Shown here: one piece after another, positions 58,110-64,000 of the stretch | Layout: every line of letters begins with the position of its first letter | Position numbering within the stretch: position 1 is the stretch's first letter | NCBI RefSeq assembly: GCF_900626075.1 | Contig: NZ_UYZY01000002.1 | Span: 806,001-870,000, forward strand | Source: Clostridium transplantifaecale | GTDB lineage: Bacteria > Bacillota > Clostridia > Lachnospirales > Lachnospiraceae | Reading direction: 5' to 3' | Length of the DNA stretch: 64,000 nt | Position numbers and translations under genes: made by a program | The notes under the pieces: generated by a model | Told to the model about the DNA's origin: nothing | Database searches by the model: none | Seen by the model: only the letters and a program-made list of their open reading frames with translations

Positions 58110-59351
58110 ATGAAGGAAAAATCGTACATGCTGGCAATACCAGGGCATCAGGAGCCGGAAGGAAGAATGGAGGTGCTGGGAAGACTTAAGAATGCACCCG
58201 ATTTCCGAGTGATTACGGCGGATATGGAAGAGGAAGGCAGCATCGGGCTGACGGCGGAATATGGCGGCAGCCGATACAGGAGCCTGATTTATCCGACGGA
58301 CTTTGAGCTGCCGGAATTCTACCGCTGCCAGCATCTTTTTCCAGATGTGGATATAGAGGCGATGCAGAGAGCCGAAGGCGGCCTGGCGGTGGAGATGATG
58401 TTCGGGGAAGACGCCCTCGCGTCCTACCATCTTCAGTTAAAGATTATTCATGCCATTCTTCCGGACGCCGTAGCGGTTTTGGATGACAGCTCGGAAAAGA
58501 TTCTTTCCGGCCACTGGGTGTCTCTGGCCGCCGTATCCTCCGTGCCTCCGGCGCCGCGTTATATTTACACGGCCCAGGCTGTATCCGGGGATGAGCCGGT
58601 AGTCTGGCTCCATACGCACGGACTGAACCGCTGCGGTATCTCGGAACTGGAAATCCTTAATTCTACCAAGGAAACCTACAACAGCCATTACAATGTCCTG
58701 GAGACAATGGCAAACCGCCTGTTGGAACTGGAGGAGCCGCTGGAACCGAAAGAACCGCTGTACCTTGCCAGACTGACCGACCGGGCAGCGCTGATGACGA
58801 CGCTGGTTCCCTGGGAAGAGGCGGTCGATCTGTATGACGATGATATGCTGGGAGGAAAAGACGATAGAACCGAAGGACATAATGGGAATACCAGCGCCAT
58901 CTTTACATATAAGACAAAAGACGATTATGAGGCGGGAAAATACTCCCCGATTTCCATATACGATGAAATTCTCGAGAAGAATCCTATCTATTGGATTTCT
59001 ACATCTGAGACAGAGCGGATGAAAGCGCTGGCGGCCGAGCGGGCCTCCTATATGCTCCGGTCCCTTTCGGATAAGGAAAACCATATACTGATCAAGATTG
59101 GTCTCACAATTGACGATGAGTATCAGGAGGAGAACAATACCAAAGAACATATCTGGTTTGAACTGCTTGAAGCAAAAGACGGAAAACTCACGGGCAAACT
59201 GACACAGGAGCCGTATTACGTGAGCGGTATGCATCAGGATGATATTGGGACTTATACGCTTAATGATTTAACGGACTGGATCATCTTCACGCCAAAGCGG
59301 AGAATTACGCCGGATGATGTGTATATCATGGATTTGGAAGAGAAAGAGTAA
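58110..59351 (+). CDS. DUF4026 / DUF2314-like protein
   Basis: 413 residues from ATG 58110, six bases after AGGAGG; a longer frame from 58020 overlaps the MATE gene without a site. It is soluble and acidic. Residues 1-300 match, from memory, the DUF4026 family (YPTDFELPEFYRCQHLFP near 62; VWLHTHGLNRCGISELEILN near 172). The C-terminal ~75 residues (EHIWFELLEAKDGKLTGKLT, then DIGTYTLNDLTDWIIFTPKR) are DUF2314-like, a domain of unknown function. No catalytic residues can be assigned. It sits just downstream of the MATE gene and 12 bases before a LysR remnant. Confidence 0.75.
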   Translation: MKEKSYMLAIPGHQEPEGRMEVLGRLKNAPDFRVITADMEEEGSIGLTAEYGGSRYRSLIYPTDFELPEFYRCQHLFPDVDIEAMQRAEGGLAVEMMFGEDALASYHLQLKIIHAILPDAVAVLDDSSEKILSGHWVSLAAVSSVPPAPRYIYTAQAVSGDEPVVWLHTHGLNRCGISELEILNSTKETYNSHYNVLETMANRLLELEEPLEPKEPLYLARLTDRAALMTTLVPWEEAVDLYDDDMLGGKDDRTEGHNGNTSAIFTYKTKDDYEAGKYSPISIYDEILEKNPIYWISTSETERMKALAAERASYMLRSLSDKENHILIKIGLTIDDEYQEENNTKEHIWFELLEAKDGKLTGKLTQEPYYVSGMHQDDIGTYTLNDLTDWIIFTPKRRITPDDVYIMDLEEKE

Positions 59352-59363
59352 AAGGTAATTGCT

Positions 59364-59565
59364 ATGGAATTTTTGCAGATCAGCGCCTTCGTCAGCCTGT
59401 CCCAGTCCCTGCATATGCCCCTGACGGCCCAGGAACTGAACACTACCCAGTCCCATATCAGCAAGCTTCTGTCTTCGCTGGAAGCGGAACTGGGAGTAAA
59501 ACTTTTTGACCGGGTGGGACGGGGGATAGTCTTGAATGAGCATGGAAAGCTGCTATCCATGCTCC
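59364..59565 (+). pseudogene. Truncated LysR-family regulator (N-terminal DNA-binding part only)
   Basis: From ATG 59364 the first ~64 residues are a good LysR helix-turn-helix: MEFLQISAFVSLSQSLHMPL, QELNTTQSHISKLLSSLEAE, KLFDRVGRGIVLNEHGKLL. Homology stops near 59561, and the frame then runs on to 59804 only as the antisense of the next gene, whose stop codon is at 59569-59571. A full protein would be about 290 residues with a ligand-binding domain, so the gene has lost about three quarters of its length at a junction within about ten bases. No insertion sequence or repeat marks the junction. Confidence 0.75.
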
Positions 59566-59568
59566 TGT

Positions 59569-60669
59569 TTAAAACGCCCCGGGCGCCAGTTTCATCATGT
59601 CTTCAGGAATTCTGCCCTGTTCCCGCTCCACCACCTCGTAAACGACCACATCCGGTTTATATTCCTCCAGCATGGAGGCGTCGAAGGCCTGCCAGTGGTA
59701 GAAATCCGTATACTGAAAATATTTGTTCAACGTCTGTGAAAGCGAGTATCCGAAGGAATCGCGGTACACTGCGATCCGGCGCGGATCGGGCGCTCCCGGT
59801 GTGACCAGGTGGGTGATGTTGCCGTCTCCGTTTACGTCCTCCCTGGTTGTTTCCAGTTCATCATAGTAACCGCTTATGGCAGCAAAGGTGTCGTCGGTTC
59901 GCGATGCGGGCATGTGGAACAGTTTTCCCAGATCCCCGACACCGGAAGGGAGATAGGATACGGTCACATCATCTATGGATACCGGAGTGCCATCCAGCGC
60001 CTCGATCAGCATCTGGTTTGTCACAAAACCGGCTGCATCGTTCCAATGCGTGTCGGTCTTAAAATACCACTTATACTCTCTGCTTTCCTTAAAACAGGGC
60101 GCCGGATCAATTACCGTTACATTACTGTGCTCCTTAATATAGGAAATCAACTCCTCGGAACGCGTGGGAGAACTGAGCTGACGGCAGCTGTCGGGAAGGT
60201 ATTCCCTGTATACAGATTCCTTGCTGGGCGGGAGTACGAGCAGAAATTCGATCCCCTGCGATTCAAAATAGTCGGCCGCCGTCTGGATGTGTGCGGTGAT
60301 TGATTCCAGAATAGGCTGCGGATAACGGTTGATGCCAAGACAGTCGGCTATGGACGAACCGGCTGTATAGAAATACCATCCGTCTTTTCCCTTCAGTACC
60401 TGCGTGGAATCGGGATAATCGAACAGATCCAGATTCAGTCTGGAGTTGAGAGACAGAAAACGGTTCCGGAAGGCGGCATGGTCATTGATATAGCTGTCCA
60501 TCTGGGAGGGAATGTGTTCCAGATTCTCAGCGGACAACACCGGAAACTCTGCAAGCGCACGGTTCTCATCACTTCCGGCGTCCGATTCATTTTTCATAAG
60601 TGGGAACAGCAGGTTGGGTGCCAGAAGGCACAGCCAGAACCCGGCAATCATTATGATCTTTTTGTTCAT
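59569..60669 (-). CDS. DHHW / AlgX-AlgJ-like acyl-transfer accessory protein
   Basis: 366 residues from the ATG at 60669 (AAGGAG eight bases upstream). One N-terminal membrane anchor (about 5-25) is followed by an extracellular SGNH-hydrolase-like domain. Key pieces: QGIEFLLVLPPSKESVYREY near 130, FKTDTHWNDAAGF with the D-x-H-W motif near 205, and AVYRDSFGYSLSQTLNKYF with the nucleophile-like serine near 310. In cell-surface O-acetylation such proteins work with an MBOAT acyltransferase, whose gene lies 37 bases upstream in the same direction. The acceptor is likely a surface polysaccharide; its identity is unknown. Its 3' end lies at the LysR junction. Confidence 0.82.
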   Translation of the reverse strand: MNKKIIMIAGFWLCLLAPNLLFPLMKNESDAGSDENRALAEFPVLSAENLEHIPSQMDSYINDHAAFRNRFLSLNSRLNLDLFDYPDSTQVLKGKDGWYFYTAGSSIADCLGINRYPQPILESITAHIQTAADYFESQGIEFLLVLPPSKESVYREYLPDSCRQLSSPTRSEELISYIKEHSNVTVIDPAPCFKESREYKWYFKTDTHWNDAAGFVTNQMLIEALDGTPVSIDDVTVSYLPSGVGDLGKLFHMPASRTDDTFAAISGYYDELETTREDVNGDGNITHLVTPGAPDPRRIAVYRDSFGYSLSQTLNKYFQYTDFYHWQAFDASMLEEYKPDVVVYEVVEREQGRIPEDMMKLAPGAF

Positions 60670-60706
60670 AAACAAAACTCCTTATATCAGAACTTATCCG
60701 AATTAA

Positions 60707-62119
60707 TCAGAACTGGAAATAAATAAACGCGGTATAGGTGCTGCTTACAACGACCATAGTGGACAGGAATAAGAGCACGATCATCACGGCAATATCTCCA
60801 AAGGATACAGATTCTTCATCAAAAATACGGGCCTTAAACCGGGGGAAAAGAGCCTGCACCGGTCCGCACAGGAGAATCCCCAGGGCGGAGAGGAACAGAA
60901 TCTTGTTGTTGGCAAAAAGCCCGGCATTCCAGAGACCGCGGGTGGGGCGGATCATAGCTTTGGCCAGGTCGAGGGCAAAGGTCATGCTGGGAGCACGGAA
61001 CAGGAGCCAGCCGAAGACGACCACGATCATCGCATACAAATGGTTAAGAAACTTAAGAGGGTTTTTATCCAGCAGCTTTTTCAGCCAGAGCCGTTCCGAC
61101 AGGATAAAAATACCGTGGTAGATTCCCCAGATAATAAACGTCATGCTTGCGCCGTGCCAGAGGCCGGTTGCCAGAAATACGATAAAGAGGTTTACACAGG
61201 TTCTCGAAAGTCCTTTCCGGTTGCCGCCGAGAGGGATATACAGATAGTCCCTGAACCAGGTTGACAGGGAGATATGCCACCGCCTCCAGAATTCGGTAAT
61301 GGAAGAGGAGAGGTAGGGGTAATTAAAGTTTTCCTCATAGTAAAACCCGAAAATCCTTCCCAGCCCGATTGCCATGTCCGAATAACCGGAAAAGTCGTAG
61401 TATATCTGAAGAGTGTATAAAATCACAGCCAGCCAGGCGGTGACGGTACCCATCTGATCCGACGGAACTCCCATAATATAGTCGACGGATTGGCCGAATG
61501 TATTAGCCAGCAGAACTTTCTTTGCAAGGCCGTATACAAACCGTTTTATTCCGTAAAACTGCATGGAAAGCGTTTCCGTGCGCTCCGTAAGCTGTCCGGC
61601 AATCTGGTGGTATTTTACAATAGGGCCCGACAGAATCTGTGGGAACAGGAAGATGTAAAGCGCCATGTGAAACAGATTTTTCTGTGCCGGGCGTTTGCCG
61701 CGGTAGACGTCGACCACATAGGAGATGGCCTGGAAGGTGTAAAAAGAGATGCCGAGGGGAAGGACAATATTCCTCAGAGGGAAAAGTTCCGTTCCGGTAA
61801 GGCGTCCCACCGTTGTTACAAAGAAATTATAGTATTTAAAATACCCGAGGATCCCCAGGGTAATCACGGCAAATACCGCCACGGTCAGTTTCTTAAGACC
61901 TGTGCGGCTGCCTGCGGCATCCAGGCACAGTCCGGCCGTATAGCACAAAAAGACTGTAAGGAGCACTAAAAGCAGATAACGCGGTCCGCCCCATCCGTAG
62001 AAGATGAGGCTGGCCGCGAAAAGGACAATATTTTTAGCATTCCTGCCTGGAACCAGGTAGTAGAGAAACGCCGTGGCCGGCAGGAAAAACCAAAGAAATA
62101 CAAGGGAACTGAATAACAT
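60707..62119 (-). CDS. MBOAT O-acyltransferase (AlgI/DltB-like)
   Basis: 470 residues with about 11 membrane helices. NIVLPLGISFYTFQAISYVVD (about 115-135) and ILSGPIVKYHQIAGQL near 160 are AlgI-type segments; FWRRWHISLSTWFRDYLYIPL near 270 and ATGLWHGASMTFIIWGIYHG near 318 carry the conserved aspartate/tryptophan region and the catalytic histidine. It moves an acyl group, usually acetyl, across the membrane to an outer acceptor. With the DHHW protein encoded just downstream it forms the usual pair. No polysaccharide synthesis genes are in the window. Assignment as an MBOAT is firm; the substrate is unknown. Confidence 0.92.
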   Translation of the reverse strand: MLFSSLVFLWFFLPATAFLYYLVPGRNAKNIVLFAASLIFYGWGGPRYLLLVLLTVFLCYTAGLCLDAAGSRTGLKKLTVAVFAVITLGILGYFKYYNFFVTTVGRLTGTELFPLRNIVLPLGISFYTFQAISYVVDVYRGKRPAQKNLFHMALYIFLFPQILSGPIVKYHQIAGQLTERTETLSMQFYGIKRFVYGLAKKVLLANTFGQSVDYIMGVPSDQMGTVTAWLAVILYTLQIYYDFSGYSDMAIGLGRIFGFYYEENFNYPYLSSSITEFWRRWHISLSTWFRDYLYIPLGGNRKGLSRTCVNLFIVFLATGLWHGASMTFIIWGIYHGIFILSERLWLKKLLDKNPLKFLNHLYAMIVVVFGWLLFRAPSMTFALDLAKAMIRPTRGLWNAGLFANNKILFLSALGILLCGPVQALFPRFKARIFDEESVSFGDIAVMIVLLFLSTMVVVSSTYTAFIYFQF

Positions 62120-62202
62120 AATAATACCGCCTTTTGTATATTATCTCAGGATGTTTTTGTTATGGGTTGTCTGTAAAGAACCGTGGCCGGTTGGTTACCG
62201 CT

Positions 62203-64000
62203 TCAGCTTCTGTCCTCAGAGCTGGATTCGGCTGGAACAGATGAAATTTCTACTGCAGGAGCAGATGTCTTAACAGTGTCTGCCGATGCAACCGGTGTCT
62301 TAGCCGGTTTTATAGGCTTTGGCTTTTCCTTTACATCAAATGCCAACTGTACTTTAAACAGATCACCGTCAATGTAAATTTCAAAACTGCCTTTCTGGAG
62401 CTCCGTCAGACTCTTGGCAATGGACAGGCCCAGTCCGCTTCCCTCCGTCGCTCTGGCTACGTCGCCGCGTACAAAACGCTCCGTCAGCTCATCACCGCGG
62501 ATATTCAATGGATTGGCCGAAATATTTTTAATAGTAAATACAACCTGTGGTGGAAGAATCAATCCCTCCTCGTTAATCCGCAGATTGTCCTTCGTGATAT
62601 CAATGTAAATTCGGCTGTTTTCCATTGCATACTTAAACGCGTTGTTATAGAGGTTTTCCAAAACGCGCCACAGTCTGCGTCCGTCGGCTTCTATCAGCAG
62701 TGTTTCCTCAGGAGCGGTGGTGATGAGTTCCAGGTGCCTGCTGGCAAATTTCTCTTCAAACTCCCCGTTTGTCTGATAGACCAGCTCAATAAAGTCGATA
62801 TCGCTTATTTCCAGTTTCAAATTGCCAGAACTGGCCTTCGACGCTTCCACCAGATCTTCCGTCAGCGTCTTCAGACGGTTGGATTTCTGTTCCAAAACGT
62901 CCAGATAGCGGAGGATTTTTTCATCCTGGATATTTTCACGCCGGATCAGTCCGACATAATTAATAATAGAAGTCAGGGGTGTTTTTATATCATGGGATAC
63001 ATTCGTAATCAAATCTGTCTTCAAGCGCTCGCTCTTGACCTTTTCCTGAAGCGCGGACTCCAGGCCAAGGCTGATATTGTTGATATTGGCCGCCAGTTCG
63101 AATTCCCTGCCGTCAAAATCATCCAGATTTACCTGATAGCTCGTCTCACCGGCCGCCAGGCGTTCTATGGCCGTGCTGATCATATCGTGTTCCACTGCAT
63201 GTTTAAACAGCAGGTAGAAAATCCAGAGATTAAATGCAACGCATGCAAGAATCACCATTCCCGTCAGGAGGTAAATGGCAGTCTTGCTCAGGTAAATTCT
63301 GTCCCACAAAAACCATGCAAGGCTGATGAGGGAGGTGTTGATGGCTGCGTAGGCCAGGAAACTGACAACCATACGGCTTGTAAAGCTCTGTCCGGTAAAA
63401 AAGATAGACATGCGCTCGCTCCACCGATAAATAAAACTTCCGGTCCAGATGGTTCCGGCCTTATATCTTCTGAGCAGGCTGAAGAACAGAAGCAGCGCTC
63501 CCAGATAGAAGACTGCCGTATAAAGCACGCGTTCCGACAGCGCCCAGGATTCCTCCGGCAGCACCAGATGGGCAATCCGCACAAGGGCCAGACGGCAGAA
63601 GGCGAAGCCTGCAATGGTTAAGAGGGAGAACATGACAATGCCTGTCTCCGTGCTCGTTCTGTCAAATCCGTGCAGGGTGATGGTCTTGTCACCGGCATTT
63701 TTGTGCCCTGATACCTTGAGCAGGAACAGGAGCGTGAGCAGGGCGATCATACCTCCGGTCACCAGGAGGACAAATCCGCTGATATAGTAGTGCTGCATGC
63801 TCCGAAAGGCGTCCCGGTTATTCGAATAGACATCCTGCACCGGATAGGTGGTATCCACTCCGGCCAGCAGATAAAATGTATTCGTATTATAAGGATTGTT
63901 CGCCGCCAAGGCGGACACGGTATTTAACGCAATTGATTTCAGGTTTGTATCATAGAATACGGAGTTTCCCGGAAGGTATGCATATTTGCCGTATGTTTTT
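62203..64000 (-). CDS. Sensor histidine kinase, 5' part outside the window
   Basis: The frame stays open through the right edge, so the N-terminus is missing; a GTG at 63918 is internal. The visible ~599 residues show an outer segment (LPGNSVFYDTNLKS ... DTTYPVQDVYSNNRDAFR), then several membrane helices between about 63810 and 63190. Next come a HAMP-like linker, the phospho-acceptor box NVSHDIKTPLTSIINYVG, the N box ENLYNNAFKYAMENSRIYID, and the G2 box ATEGSGLGLSIAKSL. The last 35 residues are rich in Pro, Lys, Ala and Ser. It phosphorylates a response regulator in answer to an extracellular signal; the regulator gene is probably upstream, outside the window. Confidence 0.92.
   Translation of the reverse strand, partial: KTYGKYAYLPGNSVFYDTNLKSIALNTVSALAANNPYNTNTFYLLAGVDTTYPVQDVYSNNRDAFRSMQHYYISGFVLLVTGGMIALLTLLFLLKVSGHKNAGDKTITLHGFDRTSTETGIVMFSLLTIAGFAFCRLALVRIAHLVLPEESWALSERVLYTAVFYLGALLLFFSLLRRYKAGTIWTGSFIYRWSERMSIFFTGQSFTSRMVVSFLAYAAINTSLISLAWFLWDRIYLSKTAIYLLTGMVILACVAFNLWIFYLLFKHAVEHDMISTAIERLAAGETSYQVNLDDFDGREFELAANINNISLGLESALQEKVKSERLKTDLITNVSHDIKTPLTSIINYVGLIRRENIQDEKILRYLDVLEQKSNRLKTLTEDLVEASKASSGNLKLEISDIDFIELVYQTNGEFEEKFASRHLELITTAPEETLLIEADGRRLWRVLENLYNNAFKYAMENSRIYIDITKDNLRINEEGLILPPQVVFTIKNISANPLNIRGDELTERFVRGDVARATEGSGLGLSIAKSLTELQKGSFEIYIDGDLFKVQLAFDVKEKPKPIKPAKTPVASADTVKTSAPAVEISSVPAESSSEDRS

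Noticed and set aside
59566..59804. Continuation of the LysR reading frame to codon 146
   Set aside because: It is the antisense of the DHHW protein gene, which has clear family motifs on the other strand.

Overview
The window looks like a piece of a chromosome from a gut-type Clostridia bacterium, most likely Lachnospiraceae (Clostridium symbiosum / Enterocloster-like). This is inferred from roughly 50% GC, purine-rich Shine-Dalgarno sites before almost every gene, the gene content (histidine and glutamate fermentation, TRAP and tripartite tricarboxylate transporters, iron-containing alcohol dehydrogenases, 4-hydroxybutyrate dehydrogenase, a BTAD-type regulator) and low-GC promoter islands. 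I see no rRNA, tRNA, CRISPR array, phage or transposase gene.

Layout. 1-554: end of a sodium/glutamate symporter. 654-5199: a five-gene operon for a multi-subunit FAD/iron-sulfur dehydrogenase plus an iron-containing alcohol dehydrogenase. 6102-9302: a YczE-like membrane protein, then a GntR regulator with an FGGY kinase. 9671-18198: a catabolic unit of a hot-dog hydratase, a ThDP enzyme, a TctCBA transporter, a type III CoA-transferase and 4-hydroxybutyrate dehydrogenase. 18485-26210: an M20 amidohydrolase, a small protein paired with a giant DUF4132 protein, and a membrane protein. 26815-39377: a polyol or sugar-acid catabolic region with a zinc dehydrogenase, DhnA-type aldolase, FGGY kinase, TRAP transporter, 2-hydroxyacid dehydrogenase, phosphoglucose isomerase, RpiR regulator and glycerate kinase. 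39581-51164: histidine degradation (hutH, then hutU-hutI-fchA-ftcD), with a divergent BTAD/AAA/TPR regulator and two uncharacterised genes between the two hut blocks. 51859-55755: a YfcC-type carrier, an M20 peptidase and a polytopic membrane protein. 55891-64000: a lipoprotein, MATE exporter, DUF4026-like protein, truncated LysR gene, an MBOAT/DHHW acyl-transfer pair and a sensor kinase running off the end.

How the genes work together. The hut genes convert histidine through urocanate, imidazolonepropionate and formiminoglutamate to glutamate, with the one-carbon unit passed to tetrahydrofolate by FtcD and FchA. Both hut promoters carry the same arrangement: two ATCGACA-like units 11 bp apart, ending exactly 8 bp upstream of a TAnACT -10 box. 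This is the geometry known for SARP (OmpR-like wHTH plus BTAD) activators, and a BTAD regulator is transcribed divergently from hutH. This candidate histidine regulon is the strongest new observation in the window.

The second is a family of five ~205-nt palindromic elements with 13-15 bp terminal inverted repeats, two pairs of which form ~850-nt head-to-head inverted repeats after the ends of operons; one copy shows paired compensatory changes at its two ends. The third is a pair of candidate operator systems: an 18-bp box shared by the gntR promoter and the hydratase operon promoter, and three 19-bp iterons exactly 33 bp apart around the promoter of the 26815 operon.
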